The translations under genes and the position numbers were made by a program. Shown here piece after piece: positions 16,009 to 24,036 of a stretch of DNA of 64,000 nt; within the stretch, counting starts at the first letter, position 1; the number at the start of each line of letters is the position of its first letter. Origin of the DNA: Streptantibioticus parmotrematis. GTDB taxonomy: Bacteria > Actinomycetota > Actinomycetes > Streptomycetales > Streptomycetaceae. The stretch spans positions 310,001 to 374,000 of the forward strand of contig NZ_JAINVZ010000004.1 in the NCBI RefSeq assembly GCF_019890615.1, read 5' to 3'. The notes under the pieces are model-generated. The model was not told where the DNA came from. It did not search any database and saw only the letters and a program-made list of their open reading frames with translations.

Positions 16009-16577
16009 CCCTAACTCCCCTATTACTGGCCCTTGCACGGACCCGCACTCCGCGGACCCGGGTCAGACCTCACCCCCGTGCAACTTGGTCAGGGGGCGTG
16101 CGCCGGAACGCGTCGACCGCGGCTGAATGTATCTGCACGACCGCCCTCTGCAACAGGTCAATCGGACGAGAATTCTGGGCACGGCCGATCGGTAATTTGC
16201 CGTTAAAGGACGGGAATTCAGGGCAACTCGGGCCGGGCACAGCGGGACCAACGCGACAATTCACGCCCCGATTTCGCGCACAACTTGTCGCGTTCCTCGC
16301 GCGCCCACGGCACACGCGCCACAGCCGGACGTGTGGCCGGACCTTGCCCTGGACGGGAGTTGCGTCGAGCGTAGTGCGACGGGACGGAAAAACCGGCCGA
16401 TTGGCCGGAATGAAGAGTTCGGGCAGTACAGCGCCATGGTTTCGAAACGCCGACCACCACCGTCCCGCTTACTGTACCGCGCCGGGAGACGTGCGCATGC
16501 CCCGTTCACCGCAATGGCAAACGGGGCATGCACGGGAAATTGGAACGCGTTACGAGCCGTTCCGCGGCGGGCGCGGG
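16009..16577. other. 569-base non-coding region between the moaD-like gene and the cold-shock gene
   Basis: Visibly AT-richer than its neighbours and with no convincing gene. It holds a 12-base perfect hairpin (16495-16531), a CCGGCC-GATT-GGCCGG hairpin (about 16393-16408), a GTTTCGAAAC palindrome (16439-16448) and two GAATTC-centred repeats near 16170 and 16213. The left end is probably the leader and promoter of the cold-shock gene. Confidence 0.55.
16495..16531 (-). terminator. Hairpin after the thrC-moaD unit
   Basis: Arms 16495-16506 and 16520-16531 (GCATGCCCCGTT and its complement) form a perfect 12-base stem with a 13-base loop, 47 bases past the moaD-like stop. There is no T run, as is common for Streptomyces terminators. 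Confidence 0.6.
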
Positions 16578-16853
16578 TCAGCCGCCCGCGACCGCGGGAA
16601 TGATCGAGACGCCGGCGCCTTCCGGGGTCGCCGTGCCCAGGCCGTCCGCGAAACGCACGTCGTCGTCGTTGACGTAGACGTTGACGAAGCGGCGCAGCTT
16701 GCCCTGGTCGTCCAGGACGCGCGCGGCGATGCCCGGGTGGTTCTTCTCCAGCGACTCGATGACCTCCGACAGCGTGCCGCCCTCGGCGGCCACCTCGGCC
16801 TGGCCGCCGGTGTAGGTGCGAAGGATCGTGGGGATGCGGACGTTGACGCTCAT
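16578..16853 (-). CDS. MoaD/ThiS family sulfur-carrier protein
   Basis: 91 residues with an ubiquitin-like fold pattern (MSVNVRIPTILRTYTGGQAEV, TLSEVIESLEKNHPGI, FVNVYVNDDDVRF) and the essential C-terminal Gly-Gly (PAVAGG). Such carriers are thiocarboxylated at the last glycine and hand sulfur to a biosynthetic enzyme; CysO of mycobacteria, used in cysteine synthesis, is the closest type. It starts 23 bases after thrC, so it is co-transcribed and shares the SAM riboswitch control. That links sulfur transfer with threonine/methionine branch-point metabolism. Confidence 0.9.
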   Translation of the reverse strand: MSVNVRIPTILRTYTGGQAEVAAEGGTLSEVIESLEKNHPGIAARVLDDQGKLRRFVNVYVNDDDVRFADGLGTATPEGAGVSIIPAVAGG

Positions 16854-16876
16854 GCTTGTCTCCTCGCTCGGCTCGC

Positions 16877-18172
16877 TCACGCGAGTCCGGCCTCGCGGAA
16901 CGCGTCCAGGGACGGACGGATGACGGCGGTCGGGCCGGTGGTGGGGGCGACGGCGTCCAGGGTCTTGAGGCCGTCGCCGGTGTTGATGGCCACGGTCTCC
17001 TCGGACGGGTCGAGCAGGCCGGTCTCGATCAGCTTCTTCAGCACGCCGATGGTGACCCCGCCCGCGGTCTCGGCGAAGATCCCCTCGGTGCGGGCCAGCA
17101 GCTTGATGCCCGCCACGACCTGCTCGTCGTTCACGTCCTCCACCGCGCCGCCGGTGCGCCGGGCGATGTCCAGCACGTAGGGGCCGTCCGCCGGGTTGCC
17201 GATCGCCAGCGACTTGGCGATGGTGTCCGGCTTGACCGGTCGCACCACGTCGTGGCCGGCCTTGAACGCGGCGGAGACCGGCGAGCAGCCCTCGGCCTGC
17301 GCGCCGTAGATCCTGTAGGGCTTCTCCTCGACCAGGCCGAGCTTGATCAGCTCCTGGAGCCCCTTGTCGATCTTGGTGAGCTGGGAGCCGGAGGCGATCG
17401 GGACGATGATGTTGTCGGGCAGCCGCCAGCCGAGTTGTTCGCAGATCTCGTACGCGAGCGTCTTGGAGCCCTCGCCGTAGTACGGGCGCAGGTTGACGTT
17501 GGTGAAGCCCCAGCCCTCGCCGATCGGGTCGCCGATCAGCTCGCTGCAGAAGCGGTTGACGTCGTCGTAGGTGCCCTCGATGCCGACCAGGTCGCCGCCG
17601 TAGACCGCGGCCATGACGACCTTGCCGGCCTCCAGGTCGTGCGGGATGAAGACGCAGGAGCGGAAGCCCGCGCGGACCGCGGCGGCGCCGACCGCGCCCG
17701 CGAGGTTGCCGGTGGAGGAGCACGACAGCGTGGTCAGGCCGAAGTTGCGGGCGGCCTCGACGGCGATGGCGACCACGCGGTCCTTGAAGGAGTGCGTGGG
17801 GTTGCCGGAGTCGTCCTTGACGAACAGCCCTCCGGTGACGCCGAGTTCGGCGGCGAGGCGGTCGGCCTTGACCAGCTTGGTGAAGCCCGGGTTGAGGTTG
17901 GGCTTGTCGGTGACGTCGATGGGTACGGGCAGCAGCGGCGCGTACCGCCAGATGTTGTCCGGGCCCGCCTCGATCCGCTTGCGCAGGCCCTCCGGGTCAC
18001 CGGTGGGGAACTCGTAGGCGACCTCCAGCGGGCCGAAACACGAGGCGCAGGCGAAGACCGGGCCGAGCGGGGTGCGCTCACCGCACTCGCGGCACGAGAG
18101 CGCGACGGCGGGCCCGAAGTCCGGGGCGGCGGTGGATGCGGGGGTGGCGGTGTCGGCGGTCTGCACAGCCAT
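16877..18172 (-). CDS. thrC: Threonine synthase
   Basis: 431 residues from ATG 18172. It opens with a zinc-ribbon-like CREC...CASC (residues ~27-46), then the PLP fold II core: the PLP lysine in PTHSFKDR, CSSTGNLAGAVGAAAV and GGVTIGVLKKL. The enzyme turns O-phosphohomoserine into threonine. An in-frame ATG at 18196 lies inside the ribosome-site sequence and is less likely. A SAM riboswitch precedes the gene, sensible because homoserine is shared with methionine/SAM synthesis. A moaD-like gene follows in the same transcript. Confidence 0.96.
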   Translation of the reverse strand: MAVQTADTATPASTAAPDFGPAVALSCRECGERTPLGPVFACASCFGPLEVAYEFPTGDPEGLRKRIEAGPDNIWRYAPLLPVPIDVTDKPNLNPGFTKLVKADRLAAELGVTGGLFVKDDSGNPTHSFKDRVVAIAVEAARNFGLTTLSCSSTGNLAGAVGAAAVRAGFRSCVFIPHDLEAGKVVMAAVYGGDLVGIEGTYDDVNRFCSELIGDPIGEGWGFTNVNLRPYYGEGSKTLAYEICEQLGWRLPDNIIVPIASGSQLTKIDKGLQELIKLGLVEEKPYRIYGAQAEGCSPVSAAFKAGHDVVRPVKPDTIAKSLAIGNPADGPYVLDIARRTGGAVEDVNDEQVVAGIKLLARTEGIFAETAGGVTIGVLKKLIETGLLDPSEETVAINTGDGLKTLDAVAPTTGPTAVIRPSLDAFREAGLA

Positions 18173-18494
18173 GATGGCGAGGCCCTTTCTCCTCATCTTC
18201 CTCGCGGCGTACTTCGTCGCGAGACGGAATTGGCACCTTCCCCACCGTGACCTCGCGGTCGGCGGGAGGGTTGCCGGGGCTTCAACGGGCCGTTCCCTCT
18301 GCCCCTCTGGATGAGCGGTATGGCGCCGGGCGGGGCCCGGGCGTTTGTGGTCACGCGCGGACCCGGCATGCGGGCGTCATACGCGTTGTTCAAGACTGTA
18401 ACCGAAGCATCGGACACTTGAGAGAGTCGTCCGCACCGCGAGACGCATCACGGACACCCAGGGTTTCACCCGGTCACAGCGAGGAGACGCGTAC
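18173..18494. other. Divergent control region between thrC and gpgS
   Basis: 322 bases without a protein gene. The left half is the SAM riboswitch leader of thrC; the right half (about 18325-18494) holds promoters for both genes and the GAGGAG ribosome site of gpgS at 18481-18486. Confidence 0.7.
18220..18320 (-). ncRNA. SAM riboswitch (S-box / SAM-I type) upstream of thrC
   Basis: On the minus strand the S-box core is seen in order: CTCATCCAGAGGGGCAGAGG, GAACGGCCCG, TGAAGCCCCGGCAACC, a P3-like hairpin (ACCGCGAGGTCACGGT), then GGTGCCAATTCC. These are the conserved kink-turn, core and 3' elements of SAM-I riboswitches. After it a 6-base stem CTCGCG/CGCGAG sits just before the ribosome site, suggesting translational control of thrC. 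A covariance search (Rfam SAM family) would settle the exact subclass. Confidence 0.88.
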
Positions 18495-19463
18495 GTGCTG
18501 GAAGAGGTGGAGCGCTGGCTGCGGACGCGGTCGTGGTCCGCGGCGGACCGGCCGCTCGACCGGCTGCTGGACGCCAAGCGGGCGGCCGGGCCGGACGGCA
18601 CGGTGAGCGTGGTGCTTCCGGCGCTCGACGAGGAGGCCACGGTCGGCGCGATCGTCGGCGAGATCCGCCGGGAGCTGATGGACGGGCCGGTGCCGCTGGT
18701 GGACGAGCTGGTGGTGATGGACTCCGGCTCCACCGACCGCACCGCGGAGGTGGCCGAGCGGGCCGGGGCGCGGGTGGTGCACCGCGACGAGGTGCTGCCC
18801 CGCATCCCGGCGGTGCCGGGCAAGGGCGAGGTGCTGTGGCGGTCGCTGCTGGCGACCTCCGGCGAGATCGTCTGCTTCGTCGACGCCGACCTGCGGGACT
18901 TCGACGCCTCCTTCGTGCACGGCATCGTCGGCCCGCTGCTGACCGATCCGGGGGTGCGGCTGGTCAAGGCGATGTACGACCGGCCGCTGGAGACCGGCGG
19001 CGCGGTGGTGCCCGCGGGCGGCGGCCGGGTCACCGAGCTGGTCGCCCGCCCGCTGCTGAACCTGCACTGGCCGAAACTGGCCGGCTTCGTGCAGCCGCTG
19101 GGCGGCGAGTACGCGGCCCGTCGCTCGCTGCTGGAGCGGCTGCCGTTCCCGGTCGGCTACGGGGTGGAGCTGGGCATGCTGGTGGACGCGCTGGCCGAGG
19201 TCGGGCTGGACGCGCTGGCACAGGTGGACGTGGGCGTGCGGCACCACCGCCACCAGGACGGCCAGGCGCTGGGCCGGATGGCGGCGACCATCTACCGCAC
19301 GGCGCAGGCGCGGCTGGCGCGGGCGCAGTTGACGCGGCCGGTGCTCACCCAGTTCGACCGCGCCCCGGACGGCGGTTTCCGGCCGCGGGTGCACGACGTC
19401 GCGGCGGAGGAACGCCCGCCGATGATCACGGTCCCGGAGTACGCGCGCTCGCGGGCGGCGTGA
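18495..19463 (+). CDS. gpgS: Glucosyl-3-phosphoglycerate synthase-like glycosyltransferase (GT81)
   Basis: 322 residues from GTG 18495 with GAGGAG eight bases upstream. A GT-A fold is shown by VSVVLPALDEEATVGAIV, MDSGSTDRT, and the metal-binding FVDADL (residues ~133-138). GPFPVGYGVELGMLVD-type and LGGEYAARRSLLERL motifs match GpgS. GpgS moves glucose from a nucleotide sugar to 3-phosphoglycerate, the first step to glucosylglycerate, a compatible solute and precursor of methylglucose polysaccharides. It is followed, 123 bases on, by otsA, so osmolyte synthesis genes are clustered. Confidence 0.88.
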   Translation: MLEEVERWLRTRSWSAADRPLDRLLDAKRAAGPDGTVSVVLPALDEEATVGAIVGEIRRELMDGPVPLVDELVVMDSGSTDRTAEVAERAGARVVHRDEVLPRIPAVPGKGEVLWRSLLATSGEIVCFVDADLRDFDASFVHGIVGPLLTDPGVRLVKAMYDRPLETGGAVVPAGGGRVTELVARPLLNLHWPKLAGFVQPLGGEYAARRSLLERLPFPVGYGVELGMLVDALAEVGLDALAQVDVGVRHHRHQDGQALGRMAATIYRTAQARLARAQLTRPVLTQFDRAPDGGFRPRVHDVAAEERPPMITVPEYARSRAA

Positions 19464-19586
19464 GCGCGGCCCGGCCCGGCCCGGCGGCGTGGTCGGGCAG
19501 CGTGATCCGGACACCGGACGGCGGCGACGCGGCGGGCACGGCCGGGACCCGTTTGCGGCGCGAGGCGCGCGGCTAGGCTTGGACAC

Positions 19587-21059
19587 ATGGTCGAACCGCG
19601 CACCGCTGGTCACACCGCCCGCATCCTGGTCGCGTCCAACCGCGGACCGGTCTCCTACTCCCGCGCCGACGACGGCACGCTGACCGCGAAACGCGGCGGC
19701 GGCGGCCTGGTGTCGGGGCTCAGCGCGATCGGCCCGGACGCCGGTGCCGTGTGGGTCTGCTCGGCGCTGTCCGACGACGACCGCGCGGCGGCCAGGGCGG
19801 CGGACGGCAGGCTCGACCCGGCCGACACCGGTGATCAGCGCGTGCGCATGCTGGACATCGACGCGGCGACGTTCACCGACGCGTACAACGGCATCGCCAA
19901 CTCCGTGCTGTGGTTCATCCACCACCTCCTCTACCAGACCCCGCTGGAGCCGGCCTTCGGCCCCGACTTCCGCACCCAGTGGGCGAGTTACGTCCGCTAC
20001 AACACCGCCTTCGCGGACGCGCTGGCCAGGGACGCCGAGCAGGGTGCGGCCGTCCTGGTACAGGACTACCACCTGACACTGACACCGGGGCTGCTGCGCG
20101 AGCGCCGCCCCGACCTGCGCATCGGCCATTTCTCGCACACCCCCTGGGCGCCGCCGGACTACTTCCGCCTGCTGCCCGACGACGTCGCCGCGGACGTGCT
20201 GCGCGGCATCCTCGGCGGTGACCGCGCCGCGTTCCTGACACACCGCTGGGCGCGGGCCTTCGCGGACTGCGCGGCGGACGTGCTGGGCGCCGAGGTCACC
20301 GACGTCGCAGGGACGAACGGCGAACTGGCGGTCACCCACGAGGGCCGCACCACCCGCGTCGGGGTGCACGGGCTCGGCGCCGACCCGGACTTCCTGCGCG
20401 AGCGCGCCCACCGCGCGGACGTCGACGCGTGGCTGCCCAGGCTGCGCGAGCAGATCGGCGAGGGGCGCAAGGCCATCGTCCGGGTGGACCGCACCGAGCT
20501 GTCGAAGAACATCGTGCGCGGGCTCCAGGCATACGACCGGCTGCTGACGGAGCACCCCGAGTGGCGCGGGCGCGTGGTGCACGTCGCGTTCGCCTACCCC
20601 TCCCGCTACGACCTGGCCGTCTACCGCGACTACACCGCGAAGGTCGAGCAGGTCGCCGAGGAGATCAACTCCCGCTGGGGGACGGACGACTGGCAGCCGG
20701 TGCTGCTGCGGGTCGACGACGACTTCGCGCGCTCGCTGGCGGCCTACCGGCTGGCGGACGTCGCGCTGGTCAACCCGATCCGCGACGGGATGAACCTGGT
20801 CGCCAAGGAGGTCCCGGTCGTCTCGGACGCCGGGTGCGCGCTGGTGCTCTCCCGTGAGGCGGGCGCGTACGCGGAGCTGGGGCAGGACGCGTTCGTGGTC
20901 AACCCCTACGACGTCGAGGCGACCGCGGCGGCGCTGCACGAGGCGCTGAACCTGCCGGCGGCGGAGCGGGCCGACCGCTCCAAGCGGCTGGCCGCCGCGG
21001 CCACGGCCCTGCCGCCGCAGCGGTGGTTCCTCGACCAGCTCGACGCGCTCGGCGGCTGA
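19587..21059 (+). CDS. otsA: Trehalose-6-phosphate synthase (GT20)
   Basis: 490 residues from ATG 19587. GT20 motifs are present: SNRGPVSYSR, the GGGGLVSGL glycine loop, WFIHHLLY, VLVQDYHLTLTPGLLRERRP, GHFSHTPW, RVDRTELSKNI, and near the end DGMNLVAKE. The enzyme joins glucose from a nucleotide sugar to glucose-6-phosphate. It is convergent with the phosphatase otsB (46 bases between stops), so the two trehalose genes are neighbours but not an operon. Confidence 0.94.
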   Translation: MVEPRTAGHTARILVASNRGPVSYSRADDGTLTAKRGGGGLVSGLSAIGPDAGAVWVCSALSDDDRAAARAADGRLDPADTGDQRVRMLDIDAATFTDAYNGIANSVLWFIHHLLYQTPLEPAFGPDFRTQWASYVRYNTAFADALARDAEQGAAVLVQDYHLTLTPGLLRERRPDLRIGHFSHTPWAPPDYFRLLPDDVAADVLRGILGGDRAAFLTHRWARAFADCAADVLGAEVTDVAGTNGELAVTHEGRTTRVGVHGLGADPDFLRERAHRADVDAWLPRLREQIGEGRKAIVRVDRTELSKNIVRGLQAYDRLLTEHPEWRGRVVHVAFAYPSRYDLAVYRDYTAKVEQVAEEINSRWGTDDWQPVLLRVDDDFARSLAAYRLADVALVNPIRDGMNLVAKEVPVVSDAGCALVLSREAGAYAELGQDAFVVNPYDVEATAAALHEALNLPAAERADRSKRLAAAATALPPQRWFLDQLDALGG

Positions 21060-21104
21060 CCGCTCCCCGGCCGGAGCCGGACCCCGACCGGAGCACGGGC
21101 ACCG

Positions 21105-21944
21105 CTACAGCGCGTCCGCCAGCGCCGTCAGCAGGGCCACCACGCCCTCGGGCCCGTCCACCTCGACGTCCGAGCGGGCGGCCAGCGCCTCGACCTCCGC
21201 GCTGCCGCTGCACACCTTCAGGCCCGGCACGCCCTCGCCGCGCAGCCGCTCCACCGCGTCGAAGGCGGCCAGGTCGCCGAGGTCGTCGCCCGCGTAGAGG
21301 ACCGACCCGGCGCCGACCTCCCGCGCGTAGGCCTGGAGGGCGGCGCCCTTGTCGACGCCCGGCGGGCGCAGTTCCAGCACCATGCGGCCGGGCTCGACGA
21401 TCAGGTCGTGCCGCTCGGCCAGGTCGGTGAGCGGGCCGCGCAGCGCGTCCAGCGCGGCCTGCGGGTCGCTGGTGCGGCGGGTGTGGACGGCGACCGCGCG
21501 GCCGCCCTTGTCCTCGATCCACGTACCGCTCCAGGACCCGTTGCGGTCCAGGAAGCCGGGGAGTTCGGCGCGCACGGCGGTCACGCCGGGGTGTTCGCCG
21601 GGGCTGCGCACCTCGCCGGTGACCGCGTCCCAGCGCTCCGCGCCGTAGTGGCCGAGGACGACGAGGCGGTCCAGGCCCGCGACGCCCGCGAAGCCGCCGT
21701 GGCGCACCGCGACGCCCGCGGGCCGGCCGGTGACCACGGCCACCGAGCCCAGCAGCGGCGCCAGGCGGGCCAGCGCGGGGACCGCGCCGGGGTGGGCGCG
21801 GGCCTGGTCGGGGTCGGCGACGATCGGGGCCAGCGTGCCGTCGAAGTCCAGCGCGACGACCGCCCGCTTCGGTTCGGCCAGCAACGCGTCGAGACCCGCG
21901 CGGCCTTCCGGGGTGCCCGGTTCGGGGAGGGGTTGGCTGCCCAT
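21105..21944 (-). CDS. otsB: Trehalose-6-phosphate phosphatase
   Basis: 279 residues from ATG 21944. HAD motifs are intact: DFDGTLAPIV (residues ~33-42), VVTGRP, and GDDLGDLAAF; the cap includes GHYGAERWD and VVLELRPPGVDKGAAL-type sequence. It removes phosphate from trehalose-6-phosphate to yield trehalose. The gene converges on otsA and lies 94 bases upstream-on-strand of a DUF3263 gene. Confidence 0.94.
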   Translation of the reverse strand: MGSQPLPEPGTPEGRAGLDALLAEPKRAVVALDFDGTLAPIVADPDQARAHPGAVPALARLAPLLGSVAVVTGRPAGVAVRHGGFAGVAGLDRLVVLGHYGAERWDAVTGEVRSPGEHPGVTAVRAELPGFLDRNGSWSGTWIEDKGGRAVAVHTRRTSDPQAALDALRGPLTDLAERHDLIVEPGRMVLELRPPGVDKGAALQAYAREVGAGSVLYAGDDLGDLAAFDAVERLRGEGVPGLKVCSGSAEVEALAARSDVEVDGPEGVVALLTALADAL

Positions 21945-22038
21945 ACGACGACCCTACCGGGGAGCGCCCCGCCGCCGGAGGGCGCACGGACGTACTCGCC
22001 GCCGTACGCCTCCCGCGCGGGATCCGGCGCGGCCCGCG

Positions 22039-22428
22039 CTACCCCTGCCGTTCGCGGCGCGCCTGCCGGGTCCGGCGCAGGCGGTTGACCAGCGCGGGGG
22101 CGTGGCGCTGGGCGCGGGGGTCGTCCAGGAGAGCGTTGAGCAGCTGGTAGTAGCGCGTCGAGGAGAGCCCCAGGCGCTCGCGGATCGCGCGCTCCTTGGC
22201 CCCCTGGCCGCGCCACTGACGGCCTTCGAGGTCCAGCAGCGCCACGTCCCGCGCCGACAGGCCCGCGTCGTCGGCCCCTGCTTCGACCTCGGCGGCCGCT
22301 GCGTCGCCCTCGACGGCCTCGGCACCCGCCGCTTCGGGCTCGGCGTCGGTCCCGGCGGCCGCCGCTTCGAGCCCGGCGGCTTGCGGGTCGTCCTCGGTGG
22401 GCGGGGGGCCGGACTCAGCGTTCTCCAC
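22039..22428 (-). CDS. DUF3263 domain protein (HTH-like)
   Basis: 129 residues from GTG 22428. The N-terminal ~60 residues are an acidic Ala/Glu/Asp/Pro tract (many short EAAAAG-like stretches). The C-terminal half is DUF3263: LSARDVALLDLEGRQWRGQG, AKERAIRERLGLSSTRYYQLLNALLDD and LVNRLRRTR. This actinobacterial domain looks like a small helix-turn-helix; no function is established. It begins 9 bases after the lipoprotein gene and is probably its operon partner. Confidence 0.88.
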   Translation of the reverse strand: MENAESGPPPTEDDPQAAGLEAAAAGTDAEPEAAGAEAVEGDAAAAEVEAGADDAGLSARDVALLDLEGRQWRGQGAKERAIRERLGLSSTRYYQLLNALLDDPRAQRHAPALVNRLRRTRQARRERQG

Positions 22429-22437
22429 GCCTCGACG

Positions 22438-23721
22438 CTACTTCGCCGTGGTGCTGGTGCTGTCGTCGGCCTCGGCGGTGCGCTGGAGGCTGGTCAGGAC
22501 GCCGGACGGGTCCTGGGTGACGGCCTTGCCGATGACCTGCTTGAGCGCCGCGTTGACCGGGCCCCAGGAGGTCTTGTCGTCCGGGTAGAACTGCGCGTTG
22601 GGCAGCTCGTCGAGGAACGGCCAGATCTTCTTCTGCGAGGGGTCGGTCCGCATCGCGCTGGACGCGGAGACGGTGACCGGCTGGAGTTCGTACTCCTTGA
22701 GGAAGGTCAGCGTGTTCTGCGCGCTGTACATGAACTCCAGGAACTTGCCCGCGGCGGAGGCGTTCCCGTTCTGCTTGAAGGCCATCACCCAGTCGGCGAC
22801 ACCGAGGGTGGAGGTGAGCAGGCCGTTCTTGCCGGGGATCTTGGCTATGCCGTAGTCGATGTGCCCCTTGTCGGCCTCCTGGATCAGGGTGGGGTGGCCG
22901 TTGAGGAAGCCGCACTGGCCGCGGCTGAACGCGTCGAAGACGTCCTGGCGGTTGGTCTTCGCCGGGTCGGTGCCGGTCAGTTGGGTATCGACCAGGTTGG
23001 CCTTGATCCACTGGAAGGTCTCGATGTTCTGCGGCGAGTCGATGGTGTAGCTGCCGACGTCGTCGGTGTAGCCGCCGCCGTTGCCCAGCATCCAGATCAT
23101 CGTCTCGGCGGCCGGTTCCTCGGGCCCGAAGGGCAGCCCGAACGGCACCTTGACGCCCGCCGCCTTCAGCTTCGTCGCGGCGGACTTCAGCTCGTCCCAG
23201 GTCTTCGGCGGCGCGGCCTGGCCCTGGGCGTCGACGATCCCGGCCTGCTTGAAGAGGGTCTTGTTGTAGAAGAGCATGCGCGCGCTGGAGACGAACGGCA
23301 TGCCGTACTGGGTGTGGTTGACGCTGCCCGCGTCGGCCATCGAGCTGATGAAGTCCGCCTCGACGGAGACCGACAGCAACTGGTCGGCGCTGTAGAGGGC
23401 GTTGCGCGCCGCGTAGTCGGCGTACGCGCCGCACTGCGCGATGTCGGGCGCCTTGCCCGCGGCGACGAGCTGGGCGACCTTCTTGTCGACCTCGGTCCAG
23501 TCGTAGACCTGGATGTCGATGCTGATGCCGCTGTACTTCTTCTGGAAGGCACTGGCGACGTTGTTCCAGTAGGCCTGCGAGTCGTTGGCGGACGTGTCGC
23601 CGTAGTTCGCCGCGATCATGGTGAGCTTGGTGCCACCCACCCCGTCACCGCTGCACGCCGTGAGCGACATGGCCGCCGGGACCGACACCGCCGCCAGTCC
23701 CAGAAAACGCCGCCGATCCAC
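22438..23721 (-). CDS. Sugar ABC transporter substrate-binding lipoprotein (family 1)
   Basis: About 427 residues from GTG 23721, which places the twin-arginine motif at the very start (VDRRRFLGLAAVS) and has a GGA site upstream; GTG 23769 is an in-frame alternative. The lipobox LTAC lies at residues ~21-24, so the protein is exported (perhaps by Tat) and lipid-anchored. The rest is a MalE-like solute-binding fold (VYDWTEVDKKVAQLVAAGKAPDI, GMPFVSSARMLFYNKTLF, FSRGQCGFLNG). No permease genes are next to it. Placement divergent to nagK with a DasR-like site in front suggests an amino sugar or chitin-derived ligand, and MsiK at 57.7 kb is a candidate energiser. Confidence 0.88.
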   Translation of the reverse strand: MDRRRFLGLAAVSVPAAMSLTACSGDGVGGTKLTMIAANYGDTSANDSQAYWNNVASAFQKKYSGISIDIQVYDWTEVDKKVAQLVAAGKAPDIAQCGAYADYAARNALYSADQLLSVSVEADFISSMADAGSVNHTQYGMPFVSSARMLFYNKTLFKQAGIVDAQGQAAPPKTWDELKSAATKLKAAGVKVPFGLPFGPEEPAAETMIWMLGNGGGYTDDVGSYTIDSPQNIETFQWIKANLVDTQLTGTDPAKTNRQDVFDAFSRGQCGFLNGHPTLIQEADKGHIDYGIAKIPGKNGLLTSTLGVADWVMAFKQNGNASAAGKFLEFMYSAQNTLTFLKEYELQPVTVSASSAMRTDPSQKKIWPFLDELPNAQFYPDDKTSWGPVNAALKQVIGKAVTQDPSGVLTSLQRTAEADDSTSTTAK

Positions 23722-23790
23722 TTGTCCTACCGCCTTCTCGCCGACCCGTTGAGCCCTTCGGAACGGCACAGTCTGCTAGCGGCCGCCCCC

Positions 23791-23806
23791 TAAGGTCTAC
23801 ACCACT
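23791..23806 (-). promoter_or_regulatory. DasR-like site upstream of the sugar-binding lipoprotein gene
   Basis: TAAGGTCTACACCACT matches the dre consensus A(G/C)TGGTCTAGACCA(G/C)T at 12 of 16 positions, with the right half nearly perfect. It lies 70 bases before the lipoprotein start. Confidence 0.55.
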
Positions 23807-23992
23807 CTCCGTATCGACTCGGCAACGGGTTCCCCTTCCGTTCACCTGCGCGACGGACAGCTCGCCCATTCCGCGACATACGCGGCGCCCTCCGGGTGAC
23901 CGCCGGTGTCCGGTGCCGTGACGGTGACGGTCGGTGACGTGCCACCGGCGAGTGGTCGTCCGCACGACGCCGCGCCCACCTCCTGGCCGACC

Positions 23993-24008
23993 GGTGGACT
24001 AGACCTCT
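23993..24008 (+). promoter_or_regulatory. DasR-like site (dre) upstream of nagK
   Basis: GGTGGACTAGACCTCT keeps the dre core; its reverse complement reads AGAGGTCTAGTCCACC. The 14-mer GTGGACTAGACCTC (23994-24007) is identical to one upstream of msiK. It ends 29 bases before the nagK start, a repressor-like position. DasR control of nagKA is established in S. coelicolor. Confidence 0.75.
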
Positions 24009-24036
24009 TGGCCGGTGCCGGGTCAGACTGGACCCC

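Noticed and set aside
16218-16533. Two short minus-strand frames in the moaD-csp gap
   Set aside because: No ribosome sites and they overlap each other and several hairpins; treated as non-coding.
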